DNA of 64,000 bases from JBMNEH01 sp050948665. Its GTDB lineage: Bacteria; Bacillota; Clostridia; Christensenellales; UMGS416. Every line of letters starts with the position of its first letter. Position 1 is the stretch's first letter. Both the position numbers and the translations under genes were made by a program. The notes under the pieces are model-generated. The model was not told the origin of the DNA. It saw only the letters and a program-made list of their open reading frames with translations, and ran no database searches. This document shows positions 49,099 to 57,195 of the stretch, piece by piece. The stretch covers positions 744,001 through 808,000 of the forward strand of contig JBMNEH010000001.1 in assembly GCA_050948665.1 (NCBI GenBank), given 5' to 3'.

Positions 49099-49416
49099 AG
49101 GCCCGGTATGTTAGTATTTGCGGCATGGGAACAGACCCGTGCCGCAAATTTGCTATACCGGCTCCGGCGTCAAAATCAATCTTCGTTTGTTTCGCCCGAC
49201 TTTCGCCCACTGCTGTCAAACAATGGCAGTTTCAATAAGAATCAGATAACACAGAGCCGCTTTCTTTAAGAGGAAAGAACAGGAAAACAGTGTTTTTCCG
49301 ACTACGCCAAATAAGCTCTTACACCATGAGGAGGGAGAAGTCATATTCCTACATGGAAGAGGAAAATGCGGGGTGGTATACTTATGATAAAACAAAGGAT
49401 CTAAGGAGGTTTTGTT
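49099..49416. other. Intergenic stretch with long inverted repeat (318 bp)
   Basis: The left part is the 61-base inverted repeat listed separately. The rest shows a possible TATACT at 49375-49380 for the GH30 gene but no convincing -35 box. I see no gene. Confidence 0.5.
49101..49161 (+). repeat. Long inverted repeat after the XRE gene
   Basis: Nested arms: GCCCGGTAT (49101) pairs with ATACCGGC (49154) with one bulged base, and inside it ATTTGCGGCA (49116-49125) pairs perfectly with TGCCGCAAAT (49140-49149). No T-run follows, so it is either a weak terminator or a small repeat element. Confidence 0.6.
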
Positions 49417-51202
49417 ATGAAGCCCGACACACTGGTTGCCACCCGTACGCTGTACGATGGTTCCGCTATGCTGGAGAAGCGAGAAGCTTCCTTTCGGCCG
49501 GCTGTAACACTGGATGAGAATACGCTTTTGATCGACCCCCGGACGCAGCACCAGCCGATGCTGGGTTTTGGCGGCACATGGACGGATACCGACGTTTACA
49601 ACCTGCTGCGGATGTCCCCGGAAAAGCAGGAGGAGGTACTTACCGCCCTGTTTGACCCGGAGAAGGGCGCCGGCTGGAACTTTATGCGCCTGCCCTTCGG
49701 CTCCACCGATTGGGAATCCACCTATGACTTTTATACTTATGACGATGTGCCCCGCGGGGAGAAGGACTGGGAGTTGGCGCATTTCTCCATACAGCGGGAT
49801 ATAGACAGGGGCCTGTTCAAGCTGGCCCGCCGGTGCAAGGAGATCAACCCGGAAGTGATATTTCTGGGCAGCGTATGGGGCGTTCCCGGGTGGATGAAGA
49901 ATAATGATTCCATTATGTATGGGATATTTGACCCCCAATATACCGATGTGTACGCAAGATACCTGCGCAAAACGGTGCAGGCTTATGCCGAGCAGGGCGT
50001 GGATCTGTATGCCGTGACCCCTCAGAACGAGTCCCTGATCTCCGAAGACCGGGCGACGCCTGCCTGCCGGTTCACCTGGCGGCTGCAGCGGGATGTGATC
50101 CTGGCGCTGCGGAAGGAGTTTGACGCCCATGGCATTACTACCCAAATTTGGGCGTTTGACGATACCTTCTCCAAGTCACCCTGGTTTGTGACGCCGTTGT
50201 TGGCGGACGAAGCCGCCCGTAAAGCGCTGGACGGCATTGCCTACCACAATTACGGAGGCCGGGTGGAAAACATGGGAGAGGTCGCCAGGGAATTTGCCAT
50301 GCCGGTGTATATGACCGAACGCTGTCCTCATGACGTTCCCGCCTATATACAGATGCTGGAACAACTGCAGAACGAAGCCCGGAGTTATATATCCTGGACC
50401 ACACTTTGCAATGAATATGGGGGCCCCCACCAGGGGGGAGACGGGAAGCGTCCTTATTCGCTCTTTCCCCGCAGAGGCTATTATGCTTTTATCACCAACA
50501 AATGGGAGACTCCGGATGATTGGGAAAAGACCCCTATGTACGGACTGTTTGCCCAGTTTTCAAAGTATATCCGCCGCGGTATGCGCCGTGTGGACTGCAG
50601 CCCGGGCTGCAGGGGGCTGGATCACGGCGGCAGCATTCATGGACGAGGCGACAGGGGTGACGGTATGCATTGCCGCCAACGGCGAGGAGACTCCTCAGAG
50701 CTGCGTGCTCCGCTGCGGCAGCCGGGAAGCGGCGATGACTCTGGCGCCAAAATCGGTAGAGACATGGCGCTTCCTGCCGGAGGGGGAGATGCTGCCGATA
50801 TCTGCCGCACCGGCAAAAAAACTGCCCAAAGAACCTGCCTGGGATATGGAGGCCGGAGAAATCACCTGGCGGGGAGAGCTAAAGGCCGGTGAGAAGCTAC
50901 TCTTCTCCTGCAGGGTAAAGAACGCAGGAGAACTGAAGATCCCGCCTCGGAGCACGGTGGTGGTGCAGTTCAGCCTGGACGGAGACGAGCCCATCGCCCG
51001 GGGCGCCTATCCCTGCCCCGAGCTGGCGCCGGGTGAGTCCTATACCGTTACCGCCAATGTACCTTATGGAACGGATATTCGCTGGACGGCCACTCCCGGC
51101 TGGCATACGCTGATTGTCAGGGTGTTTATGGGCGGAGATATTTTCCCGGAGAAGAACATGAGCAACAATATCAACGGAACGGAATTTTTCGTGAAAGAGT
51201 AA
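49417..51202 (+). pseudogene. GH30 family glycosidase with C-terminal CARDB domain, one frameshift
   Basis: If repaired the protein has about 594 residues. The GH30 barrel begins with GFGGTWTDTD; the acid/base Glu205 lies in VTPQNES and the nucleophile Glu301 in MTERCPHD. The frame breaks after RRVDCSP; the reading continues one frame over with AGGWITAAAFMDEATG. Removing one G from the GGG at 50604-50606 restores continuity. The second part completes the GH30 beta-sandwich and adds a CARDB-like module (about 490-594) ending in GTEFFVKE. GH30 enzymes act on beta-glucosides, glucosylceramide or xylans. No signal peptide is seen. The start has AAGGAGGT. Barrel and both catalytic residues lie before the break. 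Confidence 0.85.
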
Positions 51203-51205
51203 AAG

Positions 51206-51236
51206 AAATCCCGGCAGGCAGCGCCTGCCGGGATTT
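51206..51236. terminator. Bidirectional terminator
   Basis: A perfect 14-bp stem (AAATCCCGGCAGGC / GCCTGCCGGGATTT) with loop AGC lies between the convergent GH30 and nitroreductase genes. Confidence 0.8.
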
Positions 51237-51243
51237 GTCTGAC

Positions 51244-51756
51244 TTACAGGCGGGTAATGATTTCCGCCGGATTCCGGAACTGGTTGTGGGCGGGAGCAGG
51301 TTTCGCCTCCGGGGACGGGTAGCCCATAATGAGGATGGCGGTCGGCTCCAACTCCTCAGGCAAAGTGAACTCTGCCCGTACCGCTTCGGGGTTGAAATAC
51401 ATGACCCAGGTGGTTCCTACGCCGGCATCGGCGGCGGCCAGCATCATATGGGTGGTGACGATGGAGGCGTCTATATCGCCGCTGTGCTTTCCGTCATAGC
51501 CACGTACCCAGCAGCGGCTTTTATCGTAACAGATGAGCGCCGCTTCCGGGGCATGAAAATGGCATTCCGTGCATTTCCGCAGTTTTTTCATGGCTTCGGG
51601 AGAAGTCAGCATAAATATGCGATGGGGCTGGTTGTTGCAGGCGGTGGGCGCCAGAAGCCCTGCCCGGAGTATATTTTCCCGGTCATCCTCCGCCAGAGGA
51701 CGACCTTCAAATTTGCGGACAGAGTAACGATTCTTGGCTAAAGTTAAAAAATCCAT
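51244..51756 (-). CDS. Nitroreductase family protein
   Basis: The 170-residue FMN-dependent oxidoreductase opens with the family motif NRYSVRKFEGRPL and has LLAPTACNNQPHR for FMN phosphate binding and VGTTWVMYFNPE later. Members reduce nitro compounds, quinones or flavins with NAD(P)H; the substrate is unknown. It is shorter than classic nitroreductases but normal for the small clostridial group. The start has AAAGGTG five bases upstream. It lies 31 bases after the DnaJ-domain gene on the same strand. Confidence 0.9.
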   Translation of the reverse strand: MDFLTLAKNRYSVRKFEGRPLAEDDRENILRAGLLAPTACNNQPHRIFMLTSPEAMKKLRKCTECHFHAPEAALICYDKSRCWVRGYDGKHSGDIDASIVTTHMMLAAADAGVGTTWVMYFNPEAVRAEFTLPEELEPTAILIMGYPSPEAKPAPAHNQFRNPAEIITRL

Positions 51757-51787
51757 GGTTCACCTTTCCTTTCTGAGAATATGAGGA

Positions 51788-52387
51788 TCAGCAGCAGGGG
51801 GAGATGGGGCAACCTCCGAAAAGGCTGCTGCACAAGAGGCAGCTGCACAGATTGCATAACCCGTCGCCGCCGAAAACACCGCCGCCCACCGGAACGGTAC
51901 GGGAGTTATAGCTCTGGGACTGCCTGTTGACGGAGTGCAGGGCGTTCCGGTATTCCTCGTTCCCCGGATCCATTTCACAAGCCCGCTGCAGATAACTCTT
52001 ACCCTGGGCGAACCAACCCCGGCGGAGGTAGACAACCCCTCGGAGGAAATACCATTCCGCCGTACGCACCTGCATGGCATCCAGCAGCTGCTCGGCGGCG
52101 GCTATATTTCCGGCGTCGATCAACTGCCGGATAAAGGCGAAGGATTTGGGATCGCTGCCGGTACGGTAGCCGGTATAGCCTCCGGCGGATTCACTGCCGG
52201 AAGCCCCCGGCCTTGTCAGCAGGTCGTACGCCTGATTGATTTCCTGCATTTTCTTCTCAGCCCTGGCTTTCAAGGGGCTGTTGATATATTTATCGGGGTG
52301 GTATTGTTTGGCCAGCTTCCGATAAGCCGCCTTGATTTCCTCCTGTGTCGCGTTGGGGGACACGCCCAAAACCTCATACGGGTTCAT
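51788..52387 (-). CDS. DnaJ-domain protein with cysteine-rich tail
   Basis: The first 65 of 199 residues form a J domain with the HPD motif (YHPDKY), which stimulates the ATPase of a DnaK. A TPR-like helical part follows (FIRQLIDAGNIAAAEQLLDA ... YFLRGVVYLRRGW). The tail is glycine- and cysteine-rich (NLCSCLLCSS, CPISPCC), perhaps a metal site or lipidation region. It lacks the G/F and zinc domains of true DnaJ. It overlaps the end of the DUF5685 gene by 14 bases, which suggests joint function. Confidence 0.9.
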   Translation of the reverse strand: MNPYEVLGVSPNATQEEIKAAYRKLAKQYHPDKYINSPLKARAEKKMQEINQAYDLLTRPGASGSESAGGYTGYRTGSDPKSFAFIRQLIDAGNIAAAEQLLDAMQVRTAEWYFLRGVVYLRRGWFAQGKSYLQRACEMDPGNEEYRNALHSVNRQSQSYNSRTVPVGGGVFGGDGLCNLCSCLLCSSLFGGCPISPCC

Positions 52388-53249
52388 CGATACTTCCTTT
52401 CACAAAAAGAGGCCGGAGGGCGACGGCACGTTCCAACGCCTTTGGCAGAGTGATTTTCAGCACGTTTTCTATAATACCGGCAGACAACCCTCTGTGGGGC
52501 AGCAGATCCCAGGCGTCCGACGCCTGGCCGGCAGCCCAAAGAGCGGCCTGCCGGGCAGTTTCCACCACCTCGGTGGGTTCGCTATTCTGCAGCAGCAACA
52601 CATTATAGCGGCCTTTTTCCCGATCCTTCTCCCTGTCAGCAAGGGCATCGGTCAGGTACAGCCAACGCCCCAGCTGCCGCCCCAGCCAGTCCCAGGCTTC
52701 GGTATCTTTACCGGTAAGGGGGGGCCAAGCCGTTACGGCGGCGGCCAGCAGTTCCCCGGACAGTTCGGCCATTCGGTCTATTTCCGAACAGCTTTCCTTT
52801 TCCAGCCGATGCATTTCATCCAACAGTTCCATATTCCGCCGAAGCAGGGAGGCGGTATCCGGATTTCGATTTAAACGCCGGACAGCCGGACGGAGGAAAA
52901 GGGCGCCTGCCGAAGCGCGAAGGGACTCCCTATCCAGCCGGGCATCACAGCATTTATACCACGCCAACAGGGCGCAGACATCCGCCGCGGCCTGTATTGC
53001 CGGGGAAGGGGGAAGCTCCGGGTGCCGGTGAAATGGGTGGAGGATGCAGCGCTTCTCCATCCGCCCCGGCTCCTTCTCGTCCGCCAGCCAGGCCAGCGCC
53101 AGGGTGGCCGCGTCATACTGTAGGGCCAGCCGGGAAAGCTGGCCTGTCTGCCTCCCCATGGCCCGGCAGATACCACAATAAGCCGCCCGGTACAGCTGGG
53201 CTTCCCATACCTTCAGTTCTGCCGCCCATGGCCGTAAATAGCCGAACAT
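52374..53249 (-). CDS. DUF5685 family protein
   Basis: This 291-residue, largely helical protein starts with FGYLRPWAAELKVWEAQLYRAAYCGICRAM cut to its conserved parts FGYLRP and YCGICRAMG, the hallmark of the family as I recall it. Conserved DA and NVLLL segments occur later. Function is unknown. It often neighbours a J-domain gene, as here, where the two overlap. The start has AAGGAGGAGGAGC. No signal peptide or membrane segment is evident. Confidence 0.78.
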   Translation of the reverse strand: MFGYLRPWAAELKVWEAQLYRAAYCGICRAMGRQTGQLSRLALQYDAATLALAWLADEKEPGRMEKRCILHPFHRHPELPPSPAIQAAADVCALLAWYKCCDARLDRESLRASAGALFLRPAVRRLNRNPDTASLLRRNMELLDEMHRLEKESCSEIDRMAELSGELLAAAVTAWPPLTGKDTEAWDWLGRQLGRWLYLTDALADREKDREKGRYNVLLLQNSEPTEVVETARQAALWAAGQASDAWDLLPHRGLSAGIIENVLKITLPKALERAVALRPLFVKGSIDEPV

Positions 53250-53280
53250 GCTCCTCCTCCTTGCCGCAAGTATACCATAA

Positions 53281-53306
53281 CCGGGCGGCTGAGAAAAGCC
53301 GCCCGG
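53281..53306 (-). terminator. Hairpin after the exported-protein cluster
   Basis: A perfect 10-bp stem (CCGGGCGGCT / AGCCGCCCGG) with a 6-base loop lies after the decayed third family member. The T-run is poor. Confidence 0.5.
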
Positions 53307-53334
53307 TGGGGGTGTTACAGTTTGTTTAACTTTC

Positions 53335-53763
53335 CTATGGGTTTAGGGCGTGGCGACCTCCGACTTGAAGAAGATCCGGGGTGGTGAGCTTCAGCTTGCC
53401 GAGGGTCTCCTCCGGCCAAGGACCTGGGCCAAGGGTTCCGGCAACGCCTCCTTCCCATCGGCGTGGGAAGTCTCAATTTGATATAGAAAGGGCTGCGCCG
53501 GGTCAAGGGTGTTATACCCTATGCTGACAGAGGCGAAGGGAGAGCCGAAGATCTCCATATCGGGTATTCCCGATACCGAGGTGATGCGGGGATGACACAG
53601 AAGGCGCCGCCCAGCATTTCCCGTATCGCCCCCGGGACGGAGCCCCAGCCGTAATCGGCCAAGGGAATCTGCTACGAAGGGCGGCGGCTCAGCCACTCAG
53701 CCAAATACAAAAAGCAGAGCCACACCAATCAGCAAGAGACCGCTTCTTTCCTTACCCGGTCAT
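53335..53763 (-). pseudogene. Decayed third copy of the exported-protein family
   Basis: The minus strand holds pieces of one gene in several frames. A signal-peptide-like hydrophobic stretch (SGLLLIGVALLFVFG) is followed by a stop. Then come YGWGSVPGAIREMLGG, and in another frame IPDMEIFGSPFASVSIGY and PFLYQIETSH, and in a third ETLGKLKLTTPDLL to a stop at 53335. These pieces line up with the two intact neighbours (54449 and 53806), which share a W-x-T-x-P element and an x-x-YGV segment at the same spacing. At least three lesions mean it cannot make a full protein. Confidence 0.7.
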
Positions 53764-53805
53764 CCTTTATGCTCAGGCTTCAGCGTCCGCTACACCGCAC
53801 TCGAA

Positions 53806-54387
53806 CTATTCCGCCGTAAAAACAGCCTGTACCCAGAAACCTTCGCCCTCTGTGCCGGAAAGCACGGCGTAGGTAACATACGGCCTGGGGATTTTGGTGT
53901 TCCGGCTGCCTTCATCGGTCAACAGCCAGACATAATAAGGGGGAAGCTCCCCTTCCGCCAACGCACGGGGGACGATTTGTTCCCGGTCGTCCGCCGCCTG
54001 GGGCTGCCCCAGGCGGGATGTCAGCGTGTCCAATAGGGCGGCGCGCTGCTCCTCTCCGGCTTTGGAGGAGAGCTGCCAAAGGCGCAGGGGATTCTCGGCA
54101 TCTTGGGTGGCGATATCCAAATACTTCAAACCCACCGAAGAGAGGAACACACCGTATACCTTCGCGTTATCGAAATATATCCACCAGTCCTCGGCGGAGC
54201 CGCCGCTTTGCACGATATGCGATCGATACTCTTCTTTGGGTACTGTATCCAAAAGAGCCCGCGGAACGGTGTCCCAAGCCGGGCCAACCAAAGGAAATTG
54301 CTCCGAAGGGGTGAATTCCGGCGTACAGGCTACACAGATACACAAACAACATAGGCATGTTGCAATTATCGAAATTGTCTTTCTCAT
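53806..54387 (-). CDS. Exported protein, member of a local tandem family (B)
   Basis: The 193-residue product has a signal peptide unusually rich in cysteine ending ICVACTP; Cys21 could be lipidated, although the lipobox is weak. It shares with the next upstream gene a WDTVP element, NAKVYGV, LGQP, the motif YVWLLTDEGSRN and PYVTYAVLSG near the end. No known domain is recognised. A GGAGCTGTC site precedes the ATG. It is the second intact member of a leftward cluster of related genes, which suggests local duplication. The role is unknown; a surface-exposed or secreted protein is likely. Confidence 0.75.
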   Translation of the reverse strand: MRKTISIIATCLCCLCICVACTPEFTPSEQFPLVGPAWDTVPRALLDTVPKEEYRSHIVQSGGSAEDWWIYFDNAKVYGVFLSSVGLKYLDIATQDAENPLRLWQLSSKAGEEQRAALLDTLTSRLGQPQAADDREQIVPRALAEGELPPYYVWLLTDEGSRNTKIPRPYVTYAVLSGTEGEGFWVQAVFTAE

Positions 54388-54402
54388 GACAGCTCCTATT
54401 TA

Positions 54403-54439
54403 CAGCTACCCAGCTGCATGAAATGCAGCCGGGTAGCTG
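54403..54439 (-). terminator. Hairpin between family members A and B
   Basis: A 17-bp stem with one mismatch (CAGCTACCC... / ...GGGTAGCTG) and a three-base loop lies just after the stop of gene A. Only a short T-rich stretch follows, so it may lower but not stop transcription. Confidence 0.55.
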
Positions 54440-54448
54440 AGCATTATA

Positions 54449-55066
54449 CTATTCAAACGCGATCTCCCATTCGGGGATATACCGGGCGGTGTTGATGACG
54501 ATACTGCCCCGCCATGCATCCTCCGGCATTCCGTGGTTCTCCGAGGTGTCCACATATCCATCGCCATACAGGATGACCATTGTCCAATAGGGGGAGGCGG
54601 CATCAATGTTCCGGCTATCCGCGTCCTTCACCAGCCAGAGATAGGTTTCCGGCTCATCGATGTCAGCCAATGTTTTATCCCAAATCGGATTTGCGAGACT
54701 GCTACCGGCGATGGGCTGCCCCAATTTCCCGGTAATTGATGCTACAGCCGCGGGAATGTCTTTTACCGGAGCGGTTTTCAGGTATATGCCATATCGGTCT
54801 GTGCCTTCTATCGCATACATGGAGACAGTTATGTCTTCGCACTCCACTCCGTATAGGGTGGCGTTATCCGCGCTAATAGTGGTGCGGGACACATTATTTT
54901 CGGTAACGATATCCTCCGATCGACCGTCCAGCAGGTCACAGACCTCTGCAGGGGTGGCTGTCCAATCCCCGCCCGGGATGGGATATTGGGCAGATGTGGT
55001 GTTACCCGCTGTTATACCGACAAGGCTCAACAACAGCGCCAACACCGATGAAAGCAGTTTGCTCAT
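54449..55066 (-). CDS. Exported protein, member of a local tandem family (A)
   Basis: At 205 residues it has a Sec signal peptide (LLSSVLALLLSLVGITAG, likely cut near TSA). The mature part contains DWTATPAEV, NATLYGVE, LGQP, YLWLVKDADSRN and PYWTMVILYG, all of which recur in gene B. It has no lipobox. I recognise no family. The start has AAAGGGAGGT, which overlaps the end of the small peptide gene just upstream, so the two are very likely translated from one mRNA. Confidence 0.75.
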   Translation of the reverse strand: MSKLLSSVLALLLSLVGITAGNTTSAQYPIPGGDWTATPAEVCDLLDGRSEDIVTENNVSRTTISADNATLYGVECEDITVSMYAIEGTDRYGIYLKTAPVKDIPAAVASITGKLGQPIAGSSLANPIWDKTLADIDEPETYLWLVKDADSRNIDAASPYWTMVILYGDGYVDTSENHGMPEDAWRGSIVINTARYIPEWEIAFE

Positions 55067-55069
55067 TTG

Positions 55070-55225
55070 CTACCTCCCTTTCCGGGTCAACATTTCTACA
55101 TAATTTTCTGGTTCTGCCATGCTTTCGGCATGGGCGACGGGAGAGGTGACCGATACGACGCATATAAACGTCAGTATCATCGAAAGGAGGGCTGCGAGAC
55201 GACGCTTAAAATTCATGTGGTTCAT
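55070..55225 (-). CDS. Small exported peptide (51 aa)
   Basis: A 51-codon frame begins at ATG 55225 with GGAGGG nine bases upstream. The product has a textbook signal peptide: NFKRR, then a hydrophobic core (LAALLSMILTFICVVSV), then AHA before a predicted cut. The mature part would be about 18 residues (ESMAEPENYVEMLTRKGR). The stop codon lies inside the ribosome site of the next gene (A), so translation is probably coupled. It could be a signalling or adhesive peptide, or the stub of another family member; the sequence does not decide. Confidence 0.55.
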   Translation of the reverse strand: MNHMNFKRRLAALLSMILTFICVVSVTSPVAHAESMAEPENYVEMLTRKGR

Positions 55226-55544
55226 TGCATGTTTCCCTCCTTTATTTTATAGATAAATACAGACAGAGACAGAACGATATCTTGCAATATAATTTTACCA
55301 AATTGCACAGAAGAAAATCAATAATTTGTTCTTGAAAAAAACAAAAAGATTTTTGGATATTTTGAATATAAAAACGCGAACCCTATGCAAGGGGCAGCAG
55401 CCGCTCACCGGGGCAGATATATTTTCGGATGTTCCGCGTTATAAAATCCGGAAATTTGCGTAAAAAGAATCCATGGGGGATGATGTTTTTTTACATAGGT
55501 AAATGTGCTATACTCAAACCAGAATTATAAACGGAGGTACCTAT
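55226..55544. other. AT-rich divergent promoter region (319 bp)
   Basis: Leftward, TTGATT, 18 bases and TAAAAT (about 55296-55325) could drive the exported-protein cluster. Rightward, an extended -10 (TGCTATACT ending at 55514) precedes the esterase pair. I see no gene in between. Confidence 0.5.
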
Positions 55545-56327
55545 ATGGCACTGTTGCACGTAGATTTTTTCTCCGATGCGCTCGGGATGTGCGCTGAGAT
55601 GGACGTCATCCTGCCGGAGGAGACACGGGGGCAGATCGGCATGGAGGGGAAGCTGCGCCGGGGAAAGTATCCCACCTTGTATCTGCTCCACGGCATGAGT
55701 GATGATCACACTATCTGGCAGCGGCGGACATCCATCGAGCGGTATGTGGCGGAGCTTGGCATGGCGGTGGTGATGCCATCCACCCACCTGGGCTGGTATA
55801 CGGATATGTACCGGGGCTTTGACTGGTGGACCTATATCTCCAAAGAATTGCCGGAAATTTGCCGCAGCTTTTTCCCGAACATGTCCGATGAACGGGAAAA
55901 GACTTTTGCCGCCGGGTTGTCCATGGGGGGCTACGGCGCGATGAAATGCGGCTTGCTGGCACCGGAGACATTCGGCTATGCCGCCTCCCTATCCGGAGGG
56001 TTGGACGCCGTGGCGTGCTCCGAAAACCCCATCCCCGGCAGCACTTTATGGGAGGATATCTTCGGCCCCCATGAGCAGGTGGCCGGGTCGGACAATGACC
56101 TGTTTGCCGTGGCGGAACGGCTGGCCGCCTCGGACAGGCCCAAACCCTCCCTGTATATGTGGTGCGGTACTGAGGACTTCCTGTACGATCAAAATGTTCG
56201 TATGCGGGACCATCTCCTGAAACTGAACTATGATCTTGTCTATGAGGAGTCCGCCGGAGACCATGAATGGAAATACTGGGACGAAAAAATTCAGACAGTC
56301 TTGAAATGGCTGCCGGTGAGGGGGTAA
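55545..56327 (+). CDS. Esterase family alpha/beta hydrolase, copy 1
   Basis: The 260-residue enzyme belongs to the esterase D/EstA-like group related to carbohydrate esterase family 1. The nucleophile elbow is GLSMGGYG; the oxyanion side is LYLLHGMSDDHTIWQRRT, and the catalytic aspartate and histidine should lie in WCGTEDFLYD and AGDHEWKYWD. Such enzymes remove acetyl or other short acyl groups from sugars or small esters. No signal peptide is seen. The ATG at 55545 has CGGAGGT. A paralogue follows after three bases. Confidence 0.9.
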   Translation: MALLHVDFFSDALGMCAEMDVILPEETRGQIGMEGKLRRGKYPTLYLLHGMSDDHTIWQRRTSIERYVAELGMAVVMPSTHLGWYTDMYRGFDWWTYISKELPEICRSFFPNMSDEREKTFAAGLSMGGYGAMKCGLLAPETFGYAASLSGGLDAVACSENPIPGSTLWEDIFGPHEQVAGSDNDLFAVAERLAASDRPKPSLYMWCGTEDFLYDQNVRMRDHLLKLNYDLVYEESAGDHEWKYWDEKIQTVLKWLPVRG

Positions 56328-56330
56328 ATC

Positions 56331-57140
56331 ATGGCCTTAATGCATGTAAATTTCTTTTCTGAGAGTCTGGGCATGGCGGTGGCGGCGGACGTGATACTGC
56401 CCCAACGCGCCTCCAAACAAATCGGTATGGCGGCTGCCGCCCGGACGGGGAAACACCCGGTGCTGTGGCTGCTCCACGGCGCCAGTGACAACCACACCAT
56501 CTGGCAGCGGCGCACCTCCATCGAACGGTATGCCGCGCCCCTGGGGCTGGCGGTGGTGATGCCCAACGCACACCTGTCCAGCTACACCGATATGGCCCAC
56601 GGGGGGAAGTACTTCACCTATATTTCACAGGAGTTGCCCCGGGTGCTTCGGGGTTTCTTCCCCCTTTCGGACAAGCGGGAGGACAACTACATTGCCGGGT
56701 TGTCCATGGGAGGCGCCGGCTGTCTGAAGATCGGCCTGGCGAACCCGGAGAAGTATTCCGCCATCGGCTGCTTCTCGGCAGGCATGTCCGGCCTGACGGA
56801 ACCCAACCCTGCCATGGCGGAAAGGTTTAAAAAACGGAATGCTATGATCTATGGCGGCCGAGAGATTGCAGGTACGGTGGACGATACGCCCTTCCAGGCA
56901 AAACAGATCGTGGAGAAGGGGCTGCCCGCACCCCGCATCTTCCATGCCTGCGGCACAGAGGATTTTGCGCTGACCGGCGCCCGCGCCACCCGGGACTTTA
57001 TGGCCACCTTCCCCGGAAATCCCTTTGAATATACCTATCTGGAAGCACCCGGAGCCCATACCTGGGAATTTTGGGATGAGCACATTCAGGACTTTCTGAA
57101 GTTCCTGGGTCTGAAGTCGGTTGAGGGGATCCGGAACTGA
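56331..57140 (+). CDS. Esterase family alpha/beta hydrolase, copy 2
   Basis: At 269 residues this is a clear paralogue of the preceding gene: both start MAL.HV.FFSE/DALGM, share the motif HTIWQRRTSIERY and the elbow GLSMGG. Differences cluster in the middle (GLTEPNPAMAERFKKRN), which shapes the substrate pocket, so the two probably differ in specificity. The catalytic histidine is expected in PGAHTWEFWD. The pair arose by tandem duplication and shares one transcript. The start has GGGGGTAAATC. Confidence 0.9.
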   Translation: MALMHVNFFSESLGMAVAADVILPQRASKQIGMAAAARTGKHPVLWLLHGASDNHTIWQRRTSIERYAAPLGLAVVMPNAHLSSYTDMAHGGKYFTYISQELPRVLRGFFPLSDKREDNYIAGLSMGGAGCLKIGLANPEKYSAIGCFSAGMSGLTEPNPAMAERFKKRNAMIYGGREIAGTVDDTPFQAKQIVEKGLPAPRIFHACGTEDFALTGARATRDFMATFPGNPFEYTYLEAPGAHTWEFWDEHIQDFLKFLGLKSVEGIRN

Positions 57141-57154
57141 TTCGAAATAATACA

Positions 57155-57186
57155 AAAAAGCGCCCGCCTCCTTTGAGGCGGGCGCT
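57155..57186 (-). terminator. Terminator of the DUF1846 gene
   Basis: A perfect 12-bp stem (AGCGCCCGCCTC / GAGGCGGGCGCT) with a T-run on the minus strand; it may also slow rightward transcription from the esterases. Confidence 0.8.
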
Positions 57187-57195
57187 GCCGGCTTC

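Noticed and set aside
49216..50145. Minus-strand frame of 309 codons
   Set aside because: It is the shadow of the GH30 gene; the plus strand carries the GH30 motifs.
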